A stretch of DNA of 64,000 nt from contig NZ_CP038810.1 in assembly GCF_004797125.1 (NCBI RefSeq), positions 1,612,001-1,676,000 on the forward strand, written 5' to 3'. Below, one piece after another: positions 9,578-18,431 of the stretch. A program made the position numbers and the translations under genes. The stretch is from Flavobacterium sangjuense (lineage in GTDB: Bacteria > Bacteroidota > Bacteroidia > Flavobacteriales > Flavobacteriaceae). How positions within the stretch are numbered: the stretch's first letter is position 1; every line of letters begins with the position of its first letter. The notes beneath the pieces were generated by a model that was given only the letters and a program-made list of their open reading frames with translations, searched no databases and was not told the origin of the DNA.

Positions 9578-11115
9578 TAGTACTCAAAGAATATACTACA
9601 AAGAAAGGCGAGCAAATCCTTTATAGCGGAAACCCGAATTTTGACAGTTTAGAAGAATTGTCAGAAGGAGTTGGGGATATTTGGCACAGCTCTTTTGAAC
9701 AAGGATATAAAAATGCTTTCCCTGAATTGGTATATCAAACAGCTACTTTTTTTTGGTTTCTTAAAGACTTTGACAATCTGGATGTTTGTGTTAGTTGGAG
9801 AGTGAATCCAAATAATTTTGCCGTACGTAAATCGGTTTGGGAAGCGCTGAAAGGATTTGATGCTGATTATAAAAACAGTCAAATGCAGGCATTGGATTTT
9901 GGTTACAATGCGTTGCGGATTAGTGGTGCAATTCCACTTTATGTTAAAGGATTGTTTGAAAGTGATGCGAAAGAAAAAATTACAATTTCTGCCAAAGACC
10001 GATATACTTTTTTTATTAAAAACTTCAAAATTGACCATTCGATTTTCATGATTTACCGTGAAGGTTTTTGGAAATTTAAAGAATGGAATGCCTTTTTTTA
10101 CGCTAGGAAAAATTACAAAAAATCTGGTGCGAAACCTATCCTTACGCCACGTGAACTGAAGCCGATTCAGGGAAGCCCGACAGTGAGTTATATCATTCCG
10201 ACGATGATGCGGCAGGATTTTACTTTAAACTTATTAGATGATTTGTCTAAACAGAGTTATAAACCCACTCAAGTTGTTATCGTTGACGCAACACCAGTTG
10301 ACCAAAGAGATGCCAGCTTGTATAATCAGACTAATTATTCATTCGAATTGATTGTAAAATGGCAGGAAACAAAAGGAAGTTGCAGAGCCCGAAATGAGGC
10401 CATTGCGTTATGTAATGGCGATTATGTGATTTTTGGTGATGATGATATCAGATTGCCAGCAGATTATGTTCAGAACCACATTAGTTTTTTACAAACCTAT
10501 GGTGCCGGAGCATGTAACGGACTTGATATTCGGGCTGATCATCAAAAACAAAATCTGGATGATCTGAAGCATAAACTGGATAATTATGGTCACGGAAGAT
10601 TCTTGTCGGGTGTTGCCCAAATCTATAATAATGCTAATAATTGTGTCAAAAAAGAATATGTTGATGCCTTGGTTGGAAACGATGTAAACTATGATGGTGG
10701 CTATGGAGAAGATATCGATTATGGGTTTGATTTATTAAAAGCTGGTGTCATTGTACTTCAAAATCCATATTCCACAAATTTGCATTTGAAACCTCCGGTT
10801 GGTGGTTATCGTTTTTGGGGAAATCAGGCAAAAATAACTGGGAAGAAAAGGAAAAAACAACCATGGGAACTTGATACTCCGGTAAAATGGATTCGTCCCG
10901 TTCCGAGCCCGACATTGATGTATTATTACTATAAACAATTTGGCAAAGAAACGGTAAACGAATACCGGCATAAATACTTTTTCCTGTTTCTTTTTAAAGG
11001 TCCAAAATTGTCAATGCCTTTGCGATTTTTGAAAATGCCATACCGACAATTACAGTTTAACAAATCTATTTTTTATGCCAAGAAGCTTCTGAAACTTGGT
11101 AAAAGAACCCAATAA
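9574..11115 (+). CDS. Two-part family 2 glycosyltransferase
   Basis: This 513-residue protein has a complete GT2 domain in its second part: SYIIPTMMRQ near residue 205, VIVDAT, GDDD at 288-291 and YGEDIDYG in the acceptor half. The first 195 residues resemble only the acceptor half of another GT2 domain (NPNNFAVRKSVWEALKGF, LDFGYNAL), with no DxD motif. It may be a relic of a tandem enzyme or a structural module. It overlaps the GT4 gene by 4 bp and precedes the next GT2 gene by 2 bp. No membrane segment is evident. Confidence 0.8.
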   Translation: MIVLKEYTTKKGEQILYSGNPNFDSLEELSEGVGDIWHSSFEQGYKNAFPELVYQTATFFWFLKDFDNLDVCVSWRVNPNNFAVRKSVWEALKGFDADYKNSQMQALDFGYNALRISGAIPLYVKGLFESDAKEKITISAKDRYTFFIKNFKIDHSIFMIYREGFWKFKEWNAFFYARKNYKKSGAKPILTPRELKPIQGSPTVSYIIPTMMRQDFTLNLLDDLSKQSYKPTQVVIVDATPVDQRDASLYNQTNYSFELIVKWQETKGSCRARNEAIALCNGDYVIFGDDDIRLPADYVQNHISFLQTYGAGACNGLDIRADHQKQNLDDLKHKLDNYGHGRFLSGVAQIYNNANNCVKKEYVDALVGNDVNYDGGYGEDIDYGFDLLKAGVIVLQNPYSTNLHLKPPVGGYRFWGNQAKITGKKRKKQPWELDTPVKWIRPVPSPTLMYYYYKQFGKETVNEYRHKYFFLFLFKGPKLSMPLRFLKMPYRQLQFNKSIFYAKKLLKLGKRTQ

Positions 11116-11117
11116 TT

Positions 11118-12119
11118 ATGAATTTCACTCTGATAGTTTGCACCTATATGCGTCCTGTTCCTTTGCTGAATCTGTTGAATTCAGTAAAGCAGCAAACATT
11201 TTATCCGAATGAAATTCTAATAATCGATGGTTCAACAAACAGTGAAACGGAAGAGGTTTTGGGAAAAAATCATTTTGAAAATTTGAAATATTTCCGAGTT
11301 CCGCCAGAGCATAGAGGCTTAACCAAGCAACGTAATTTTGGCGTTTCAAAAGTGGCCAACGATTCAGCAATTATTTGCTTTTTGGATGATGATACGGTTT
11401 TGGCACCAAATTATTTTGAAGAAATCATCAAAGTATATACTGTTTTTCCTGATGCACTTGGTGTTGGCGGTTATATAAACAACGAAACAAAATGGGAAAA
11501 AGTAGCTGAGGATTATGTTCCAACTATAAAAGAGTTTGCCTATGATGGTTGGAAACAAAATGATGGAAGCCGGTTTGTTTTAAGAAAAAGATTTGGATTA
11601 GACAGTGATACAAAGCCTGGATTTTTACCCGAATTCTCTAATGGTAGAAGCATTAGTTTTTTACCACCATCAGCTAAAATATATGAAGTAGAGCAATTAA
11701 TGGGAGGCGTTTCTTCTTTCAAAAAATCGGTCTTTGATACGTTTGCATTTTCTACTTATTTTGAAGGTTATGGCTTGTATGAAGATGCCGATTTTACGCT
11801 TCGACTTTCCAAAACAGGTAAATTATATGTCAATACAAATGCACAACTCGGACATTTTCATGACGAATCAGGAAGACCTAACAAATACCAATATGGTAAA
11901 ATGGTAGTTAGAAATGGCTGGTATGTTTGGCGCGTTAAATATCCAAATCCTTCTTTGAAAGCCAAATTTAAATGGAATGCCATCGTATTATTGTTGACTT
12001 TTATTAGATTTACCAATATATTTACAACAAACAAAAGGCAAGAAGCTTTTACCGAGTCATTAGGAAGAATGGTCGGTTGGTTTAGTTTGTGGTTCGACAA
12101 ACCAAAGATTAAATCGTAA
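11118..12119 (+). CDS. Family 2 glycosyltransferase
   Basis: A GT-A-fold transferase of 333 residues. FTLIVCTYMRP begins the fold, IIDGST is the usual second strand, and FLDDD (DDD at 90-92) is the metal and nucleotide site. YEDADFTLRL provides the acceptor-side acidic motif. A hydrophobic C-terminal helix (IVLLLTFIRF) is followed by a tail that has a degenerate homologue at about 17475-17601, showing that a related gene once lay there. It is in series with GT2 genes on both sides. Confidence 0.87.
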   Translation: MNFTLIVCTYMRPVPLLNLLNSVKQQTFYPNEILIIDGSTNSETEEVLGKNHFENLKYFRVPPEHRGLTKQRNFGVSKVANDSAIICFLDDDTVLAPNYFEEIIKVYTVFPDALGVGGYINNETKWEKVAEDYVPTIKEFAYDGWKQNDGSRFVLRKRFGLDSDTKPGFLPEFSNGRSISFLPPSAKIYEVEQLMGGVSSFKKSVFDTFAFSTYFEGYGLYEDADFTLRLSKTGKLYVNTNAQLGHFHDESGRPNKYQYGKMVVRNGWYVWRVKYPNPSLKAKFKWNAIVLLLTFIRFTNIFTTNKRQEAFTESLGRMVGWFSLWFDKPKIKS

Positions 12120-12131
12120 CTAATTTAAGAT

Positions 12132-13058
12132 ATGAAATTATCAATAGTATCGCCGGTTTATAAAGCCGAAACGATTATTCCGAGTTTGGTAGAAAGAATT
12201 GAAAAATCAATTGCCAAAATAACGGATGATTATGAAATTTTATTAGTTGAAGACTGTGGTCCTGATAATTCGTGGCGCGTTATCGAAAAGATTGCTGCTA
12301 CTAATTCGAGAGTAAAGGGAATCAAATTAAGCAAAAACTTCGGTCAGCATCCAGCTATCAATGCCGGACTTTCTCTTGCAAAAGGCGATTGGATAGTGGT
12401 TATGGATTGTGATTTGCAAGACCAGCCCGAAGAAATCGAAAAGCTTTACAGTAAAGCAATGGAAGGATTTCAAATTGTCCTCGCTAAAAGAAGTAACCGA
12501 AAAGATGGTTTTTTAAAAAAGCTTTCGTCTAAATTTTTCTTCAAAGTATATAGTTATTTAACCGATACTAAGTTTGACAACTCCATTGCTAATTTTGGTA
12601 TTTATGACAAAAAAGTAATAACCGAAGTTTTAGAGATGAATGATTATATAAAATCATTTCCTTTGTTTGTCAATTGGGTTGGTTTTAACTCGGCAACCGT
12701 CGAGGTAGAACACGCCGAAAGAGCTTCCGGGAAATCTTCCTATAGTTATTCAAAATTATTAAGTCTTGCTTTTAATACCATTATTTCCTTTTCCAATAAG
12801 CCTTTAAAATTATTTGTGAAGTTTGGTATGGCCATGTCATTAATTTCTTTTTTGGTTGGGATAGTGACTATTTTCAGATATTTTTCAGGTGAAATTAGTG
12901 TTTTAGGGTATAGTTCGCTGATGGTTTCTATATGGTTTTTATCAGGTGTTATTATAACAATTATTGGTATAGTAGGCATTTATATTGGTAAAATATTTGA
13001 CCAAACCAAGGGAAGAAAACCATTTGTAATTCAAAAAACGGTTAACTATGAAGTATAA
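12132..13058 (+). CDS. Membrane-anchored family 2 glycosyltransferase (GtrB/ArnC-like)
   Basis: This resembles polyprenyl-phosphate sugar transferases that load glucose, aminoarabinose or similar sugars onto undecaprenyl phosphate. The catalytic part has SIVSPVYKAE, NFGQHPAINAGL and MDCDLQD (DCDLQD at 92-97). Two membrane helices follow at roughly residues 228-250 and 262-290. The charged C-terminal tail is typical. It overlaps the next gene by 11 bp. A GT-C-like membrane protein occurs downstream at 16197 and could use the lipid-linked sugar, though other roles are possible. Confidence 0.85.
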   Translation: MKLSIVSPVYKAETIIPSLVERIEKSIAKITDDYEILLVEDCGPDNSWRVIEKIAATNSRVKGIKLSKNFGQHPAINAGLSLAKGDWIVVMDCDLQDQPEEIEKLYSKAMEGFQIVLAKRSNRKDGFLKKLSSKFFFKVYSYLTDTKFDNSIANFGIYDKKVITEVLEMNDYIKSFPLFVNWVGFNSATVEVEHAERASGKSSYSYSKLLSLAFNTIISFSNKPLKLFVKFGMAMSLISFLVGIVTIFRYFSGEISVLGYSSLMVSIWFLSGVIITIIGIVGIYIGKIFDQTKGRKPFVIQKTVNYEV

Positions 13059-13848
13059 TAATATTGATGCGGATGAAATAGTCATAGGCAAAAATACCAT
13101 CATCGAACCTTCGGCTAAAATTAGAGGCGTTAGCGGTAAAGCAAAAAAAATAGTAATTGGAGACAACTGTTATATAGGCGAAAATGTTCAGATAATCTGT
13201 GATGACTTTGCTTTAGGCGACTATTCCAAAATACAACACAATACCAATGTTCACGGCTACTTACCTTGTCATATTGGACATAATGCCTGGATAGGACAAT
13301 TTACCATAATTGATTCTATTGGAGGAACCACCATTGGAAACAATTGCGGAATTGGAGCACATTCCCAAATTTGGAGCCACATTAAGTATGGAGACACACT
13401 CGAAGGTTGTCGTTTTTTAACAGAAAAACCAATGATAATTGGAAACGATGTTTGGTTCGTCGGGCATTGTATAGTGTCGCCAATAGTTGCCGAAGATAAA
13501 TCAATGGCGATGGTTGGTTCGGTAATTACAAAAAACATGAGTTTTAACGAAATTTATGCCGGTTCTCCAGCCAAATCAATATCAGATAAAATTGGTTTTC
13601 AGTTTGAAACGGTTAGCATTGAAGACAAACTTGCTAAAATGAAATTGTATCTCAACGAATGGGATAGTTCCTGTCAAAAAATTAAGTTGGTTACAGACAA
13701 TTCCGAAATTGATTTCTCTGATTCCGGACGTACTTATTTTAACGTAGCAGACAGAACCTATACCAAAACCGGGAGCAATGAAGAAGTTAGTTTTATGAAG
13801 TTTTTACTTCCGGCAAAGGCTAAATTTGTACCGATTAGTAATCAATAA
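13048..13848 (+). CDS. Hexapeptide-repeat acetyltransferase
   Basis: A beta-helical acyltransferase of the LbetaH superfamily, 266 residues. Repeats such as IGKNTI, IGDNCY, IGENVQ, IGHNAW, IGNNCG and IGAHSQ run over about residues 10-165. The remaining 100 residues form a separate C-terminal part with no motif I recognise. It is likely to O- or N-acetylate a sugar of the surface glycan. The start codon lies inside the end of the previous GT2 gene (11-bp overlap). An 89-bp gap with an inverted repeat follows. Confidence 0.78.
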   Translation: MKYNNIDADEIVIGKNTIIEPSAKIRGVSGKAKKIVIGDNCYIGENVQIICDDFALGDYSKIQHNTNVHGYLPCHIGHNAWIGQFTIIDSIGGTTIGNNCGIGAHSQIWSHIKYGDTLEGCRFLTEKPMIIGNDVWFVGHCIVSPIVAEDKSMAMVGSVITKNMSFNEIYAGSPAKSISDKIGFQFETVSIEDKLAKMKLYLNEWDSSCQKIKLVTDNSEIDFSDSGRTYFNVADRTYTKTGSNEEVSFMKFLLPAKAKFVPISNQ

Positions 13849-13865
13849 GGCGATTTTATTCAACG

Positions 13866-13903
13866 AATACTATCTAAGAGCGTAAAAAAAAGTTGATAGT
13901 ATT
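13866..13903. repeat. 9-bp inverted repeat in the intergenic gap
   Basis: AATACTATC (13866-13874) and GATAGTATT (13895-13903) form a perfect 9-bp inverted pair around a 20-nt A-rich loop, between the acetyltransferase and the acyltransferase-3 gene. No T-run follows, so it is not a clear terminator. It may be an attenuating hairpin or a protein site. Confidence 0.35.
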
Positions 13904-13937
13904 GAAATAGAATAAATATTAGAAGTAAATTATTGAA

Positions 13938-15083
13938 ATGAAAATAAAACAACTTTTTTTTTTAAACGGATTAAATGAACTAAGAGCGATTGCCGCTCTT
14001 TTGGTTGTTTTGCATCATATTGAACTGAATAATACTATAAATTCATTTCACAGTAATTTTAGCTTTAGTAATTATTTTATAGGCAATATTGGCCAAAATG
14101 GCGTTTTCTTATTTTTTGTTTTAAGCGGATTTTTGATAAGCTATTTGTTGTTATTAGAAAAAGAAAAAAATCAGACAATCCAATTGAAAAAATTCTTTTT
14201 AAGGAGAATTTACAGAATATGGCCGTTGTATTATTTTGTTTTTGCAATAGCTGTAATTTTGATTCCATTATTAGCTACCAATTTTGATATTTTTAAAGAA
14301 GACCCCTTGTCTTATAATCAAATAATTGACACCCATAATTACGGAATTAAAGGCATATTGTTTTATTTGTTTTTTATGCCAAATGTTGCTTTATGGTCGG
14401 GATATTTAATGGTTGGTTGTTCTCAGGCTTGGTCTGTTGGTGTAGAAGAACAATTTTATCTAATCTGGCCATTACTAATTTTATTTCTCAATAGAAAAAT
14501 AATAATACGGGTTTTCCTTTTGTTGTTTTTTGTTTTTCCAATAGCGATTTTCTTGGCTAAAAATGGTTTTATTCCTTACCCATTTTCGGTTATTATGGTA
14601 TCAATTCCATTTCATTTTATGGCCATCGGTTCTATCGGAGGTTATTTTTTCTTTTACAAAAAGGAACTTGTTGAACGATATACAAAATCAAAATTCCTAT
14701 ACGCTTTAATAGTAATGCTGATTTTACTTTTTGTTTCCGTGCCGGTTTTCAGAATTGAAGTTCAGGAAATAGTGGTTAGCCTTCTTTTTTTGGCTTTGAT
14801 TTTATGCAGTATAAACGATAAAAATCCAATCGTTTTCAGAAATAAGCAGTTCGCATTCCTGGGGAAGATATCCTATGGGATTTATATGTACCACACTTTT
14901 GTGATGTTTCTGGTGTTTCCTTTTATCAATAAATTTTATACCTACAATCAAAATGGTTTTATTTATAACCTTTTAATTTATCCATTAATTTTTATTATTA
15001 CAATATTAATTAGTTATTTGTCCTATAAATACTTTGAATCCAAATTCATAGAAATTAAAGATTCAAAATATAAAACAGTTTAA
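13938..15083 (+). CDS. Acyltransferase 3 family membrane protein (OafA/YrhL-like)
   Basis: An integral membrane O-acyltransferase that usually acetylates O-antigen or exopolysaccharide sugars from the periplasmic side. It has about ten hydrophobic segments over 381 residues. The N-terminal LNELRAIAALLVVLHHIE contains the conserved R and His of the family, and GVFLFFVLSGFLIS and WSVGVEEQFYLIWPL are diagnostic. There is no extra SGNH domain. The gene ends 1 bp before the aminotransferase gene. Confidence 0.9.
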   Translation: MKIKQLFFLNGLNELRAIAALLVVLHHIELNNTINSFHSNFSFSNYFIGNIGQNGVFLFFVLSGFLISYLLLLEKEKNQTIQLKKFFLRRIYRIWPLYYFVFAIAVILIPLLATNFDIFKEDPLSYNQIIDTHNYGIKGILFYLFFMPNVALWSGYLMVGCSQAWSVGVEEQFYLIWPLLILFLNRKIIIRVFLLLFFVFPIAIFLAKNGFIPYPFSVIMVSIPFHFMAIGSIGGYFFFYKKELVERYTKSKFLYALIVMLILLFVSVPVFRIEVQEIVVSLLFLALILCSINDKNPIVFRNKQFAFLGKISYGIYMYHTFVMFLVFPFINKFYTYNQNGFIYNLLIYPLIFIITILISYLSYKYFESKFIEIKDSKYKTV

Positions 15084-15084
15084 A

Positions 15085-16200
15085 ATGATTCCCTTCAACA
15101 AACCTTATCTCACTGGTAAAGAAATAGTCTACATTGAAGATGCTGTAAAAAAAGGCAAGATTTCGGGTAATGGTTATTATACCCAACGTTGTCATGATTT
15201 TTTTGAAAAGAAGTATGGCTTTAATAAGTGTTTGTTGACGACTTCGTGTACGGATGCACTTGAAATGGCCGCCATTTTGATTAATATTAAAGAAGGAGAT
15301 GAGGTAATCATGCCTTCTTTTACGTTTGTTTCTACAGCTAATGCTTTTGTATTGCGTGGAGCCAAAATTGTTTTTGCTGACAGCAGATCGGATCATCCGG
15401 GAATGGATGAAGAAAAACTGGAAGCACTTATTACAGCAAAGACAAAAGCCATAGTGCCGGTTCATTATGCCGGAGTAGCTTGTGATATGGATAAAATCAT
15501 GAGTCTGGCTCATCAATACAATTTGTTTGTCATTGAAGATGCAGCTCAAGCCATTGACAGCTTTTATACCGGTAAAGACGGAATTAGGAAACCACTGGGT
15601 TCTATAGGTCATTTGGCTGCATTCTCATTTCATGAAACTAAAAATATAATTTCAGGAGAAGGCGGAATGTTAGTCATTAACGATAAAAGCTTTGCTCAAA
15701 GAGCCGAAATAATTTGGGAAAAGGGGACTAATCGGTCTGCTTTTTTCAGAGGCGAAGTAGATAAATACAGCTGGGTTGATATTGGATCCAGCTTTTTACC
15801 ATCCGAAATAGTAGCTGCTTTTCTTTGGGCACAATTGGAGAACATTGAAGATATCCAAAAAGTGAGAATTTCACATTGGGAAAAATATTATAATGAACTT
15901 CAAGATTGGGCTTTAAAAAATGAGATAACACTTCCTGTAGTTCCATCCTATGCCACCAATAATGGACATATGTTTTATCTGGTTTGTAAGTCGATAGAAC
16001 AAAGACAGGCAATTATTGATAAATTGAAAAGCAAAGATATACTGGCTGTTTTTCACTATATCAGTTTGCACAGTAGCGTTTTTAATAAAACTAATAATAT
16101 AATTCCCGAATTAAACCAAAGCGATAAGTACTCTGATTGCTTATTGAGATTGCCATTTTTTTATGAATTAAATATTCGGGAAATAATCGAAGCCTTATGA
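15085..16200 (+). CDS. wecE: dTDP-4-amino-4,6-dideoxygalactose transaminase, WecE-like
   Basis: A PLP-dependent sugar aminotransferase (DegT/DnrJ/EryC1 family) converting dTDP-4-keto-6-deoxyglucose to dTDP-Fuc4N. It matches E. coli WecE closely along its length as I remember it: MIPFN start, EVIMPS(F/Y)TFVSTANAF, VPVHYAGVAC, FSFHETKN with PLP-lysine Lys186, EKGTNRS and WAQLE. The 371-residue protein ends slightly short of WecE. Its end overlaps the next gene by 4 bp. The dTDP-glucose synthase and dehydratase needed to make its substrate are not in the window. Confidence 0.92.
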   Translation: MIPFNKPYLTGKEIVYIEDAVKKGKISGNGYYTQRCHDFFEKKYGFNKCLLTTSCTDALEMAAILINIKEGDEVIMPSFTFVSTANAFVLRGAKIVFADSRSDHPGMDEEKLEALITAKTKAIVPVHYAGVACDMDKIMSLAHQYNLFVIEDAAQAIDSFYTGKDGIRKPLGSIGHLAAFSFHETKNIISGEGGMLVINDKSFAQRAEIIWEKGTNRSAFFRGEVDKYSWVDIGSSFLPSEIVAAFLWAQLENIEDIQKVRISHWEKYYNELQDWALKNEITLPVVPSYATNNGHMFYLVCKSIEQRQAIIDKLKSKDILAVFHYISLHSSVFNKTNNIIPELNQSDKYSDCLLRLPFFYELNIREIIEAL

Positions 16201-17441
16201 ATAAATTACATTTGAAATACACCAATACTTTTGAACTTTTGTTTAAAATAGGAGCTTTGTCCTATTTAGCCGTATCCTTTTTTTATTTTTTCTTCATTGC
16301 CGGAGCAGGTGGAGGAGATGAAAGTTTATTTATTAGTGACTTAGTTTTTATAAAAACAAATGGTTGGATTGCAGCAATAGAGAAAAGTATTTGTATTCCT
16401 TATATGCTTTTGGCCTATCCGTTTTCTTTAATCTTTGAAGAACACATTGCTTTACGGTTTACGAATCTTATTTTACTGCTAGCTTTGGTCGGCTATTTTT
16501 TTAAAGTGGTAAAAATCAAGTCGGCTAATTTCTATTATTATTTGGCATTTTATATAGCAACAGTGGCCTTTTTCTTTGTGGGAACTAATGACGAACTCTT
16601 TTTTATAGGTGTCCTCATTTTTATGACCGAGGTTTTTTATTTTATTGAGAATAAAAAAATGAATAATGAGATTCTCGCTTTTTCAGGTTTGATAATTTCC
16701 TTTTTTACCAGAGAATTATTTTATGTATATCTGCCTGTGATAATCTTTGGCTTTTTCTTTCTGTATAAGAATGGGTTTAACTTTTTTACTAAAAAGATGA
16801 TTTTACCGTTGCTACTGTTTTGTTTTTTTATTTTGGTCAACATTCCTAGCATAAAAACCAATCATAAATTGTCTTATGATGATAAAAGACCATCAAGTAA
16901 AATTGCCACATGGACACAGAGACAGTATTTGGCGCAATTAATGGTGAATAAGGACGAGCTGCCAAATTTTCAGCATCCAAGTTGGGAAGAAACGGAAGCT
17001 TATTTGAAAAAAAACGGACCTAATTCTCTGCCTGATGGTATTATAACAGGAATGACTTTCGATTATGCTCTGACAATAACGGAATTTTTCAAAGACTTTT
17101 ACTATTCTATGTTTTATGGATTTAGGCAATTAGGATTAATTCTATTATTTCCTTTCTTTTTCATTGCAATGAATTTTAAAAAAGAAAAGCTGTTGAGTGC
17201 CAAATTTTTTATACCCTACTCACTGATCGCGATGATTTCCATTTTATCATTAATTATAATTTCTTATGTAGAACTCAGATGGTATATTTCAGTTTTTCTG
17301 CTTGCCATAGTGTTTTACAATTATCAGCAAACCAAAAACAATATAAACAGTAATTTTATTTTCCTTAATTATTTTGTTTTGGCGTGTTTCTCTCTATATG
17401 GTGTTTATGGTCTACTGCATAGGTTTATTGGAGTTATATAA
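16197..17441 (+). CDS. Polytopic membrane protein, GT-C-like
   Basis: A 414-residue protein with about ten hydrophobic helices. The first periplasmic loop carries GGGDESLF near residue 37, the position where GT-C transferases (PMT/ArnT type) keep their catalytic DE or DD pair. A large soluble loop lies at about residues 218-285. I cannot place it in a named family. It could be a lipid-linked sugar transferase or a polymerase. It overlaps wecE by 4 bp and precedes a decayed GT2 remnant. Confidence 0.65.
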   Translation: MNKLHLKYTNTFELLFKIGALSYLAVSFFYFFFIAGAGGGDESLFISDLVFIKTNGWIAAIEKSICIPYMLLAYPFSLIFEEHIALRFTNLILLLALVGYFFKVVKIKSANFYYYLAFYIATVAFFFVGTNDELFFIGVLIFMTEVFYFIENKKMNNEILAFSGLIISFFTRELFYVYLPVIIFGFFFLYKNGFNFFTKKMILPLLLFCFFILVNIPSIKTNHKLSYDDKRPSSKIATWTQRQYLAQLMVNKDELPNFQHPSWEETEAYLKKNGPNSLPDGIITGMTFDYALTITEFFKDFYYSMFYGFRQLGLILLFPFFFIAMNFKKEKLLSAKFFIPYSLIAMISILSLIIISYVELRWYISVFLLAIVFYNYQQTKNNINSNFIFLNYFVLACFSLYGVYGLLHRFIGVI

Positions 17442-17474
17442 GTTATTGTAAAGAAATCGTATTGATTCAGGACT

Positions 17475-17601
17475 AATGGTCATATTATATTGGCAGTTAT
17501 AAGATTTAGCAATATATTTACAACCAGGAAAAGAAGCATTTACCGAATTTAATGGAAGAATAGTTGGTTGGCTTTCATTATTCATTAATAAACCTCTTTA
17601 A
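17475..17601 (+). pseudogene. Frameshifted remnant of a family 2 glycosyltransferase C-terminus
   Basis: Translation in two frames gives IRFSNIFTTRKR, then after a frame change AFTEFNGRIVGWLSLF and INKPL with a stop at 17599-17601. This parallels the C-terminus of the GT2 encoded at 11118-12119 (IRFTNIFTTNKRQ, AFTESLGRMVGWFSLW). A deletion of about 5 bp relative to that gene explains the frameshift. No upstream part of a GT2 gene survives, since the preceding sequence belongs to the membrane protein. The left border is approximate. Confidence 0.72.
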
Positions 17602-17606
17602 TAAAG

Positions 17607-18425
17607 ATGAAAACTCAGGAAGAAATCATAGAAATCAATAAAAAGCAAAAAGATTTTTATAATTATAAAAGTGATAAAAAAAACTTGCCAACCCGAATTT
17701 GGTATTATTTCAGAGAGAAAACACTAAAAAAAATCAGAAAAGATATAGGCATTCTTAGCGAATCCTATGAAATACATAAAACGTGGTTTGGCGATTTGTC
17801 CAATAAAAAAGTATTGGATTTAGGTTGTTTTGCCGGCAATCACTGGAGTTTGTATATGGCTGAAAACAGCAAGGAATTTATTGGTCTTGATTTGAGTGAT
17901 GTTGCCATAGCAAGGCTAGCCGAAAGAATTAAACCATACCCAAACGCTAAAGCTGTTGCTGCTGATTTTCTTTCGGAAACCGATTTCCCGGATAAAGATT
18001 TTGACATCATTTATGCTTATGGTGTTTTGCATCATTTTCAAAATCCGGATGTTTTAATAGCCAAACTTGATGAAAAATTAGCACCTGGTGGTGTTGTTAT
18101 AAGTTATGATCCTTTAGAAACCAGTTTGCCAATCAAAATTATGCGTGTTCTGTATCGCCCGTTTCAATCGGATAAAGATTGGGAATGGCCGTTTACTAAA
18201 AAAACGTATTTTAAATTCGCTAAAACTTTTAATATTGTTGAGCGTCACGGACTTTTAGGCCAGGCCAAATGGTATTTTATTATGAATTTTATTCCCTTCT
18301 TATCTGAAGAGAAAAAACAAAGCATTGGAAAAAAATGGCATAAAAAAGATTGGGATTTGTCTGCGAAATCAGACAGCCAATTATTTAAATGTATGCATTT
18401 GACTATGTTAATGCAAAAAAAATAA
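17607..18425 (+). CDS. Class I SAM-dependent methyltransferase
   Basis: A Methyltransf_11/25-type enzyme of 272 residues. Motif I is VLDLGCFAGNH at about residues 70-80, the acidic loop is GLDLSDVAI, and the post-I strand is FDIIYAYGVLHHF. The C-terminal 100 residues, rich in Trp and Lys, may bind the acceptor. By context it methylates a sugar, a lipid-linked glycan or a phospholipid. The start codon lies 5 bp after the stop of the GT2 remnant. Confidence 0.82.
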   Translation: MKTQEEIIEINKKQKDFYNYKSDKKNLPTRIWYYFREKTLKKIRKDIGILSESYEIHKTWFGDLSNKKVLDLGCFAGNHWSLYMAENSKEFIGLDLSDVAIARLAERIKPYPNAKAVAADFLSETDFPDKDFDIIYAYGVLHHFQNPDVLIAKLDEKLAPGGVVISYDPLETSLPIKIMRVLYRPFQSDKDWEWPFTKKTYFKFAKTFNIVERHGLLGQAKWYFIMNFIPFLSEEKKQSIGKKWHKKDWDLSAKSDSQLFKCMHLTMLMQKK

Positions 18426-18431
18426 ATCGCG

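Noticed and set aside
15055..15612. 185-codon open frame on minus across wecE
   Set aside because: It is the complement of a strongly conserved aminotransferase and has no recognisable domain.
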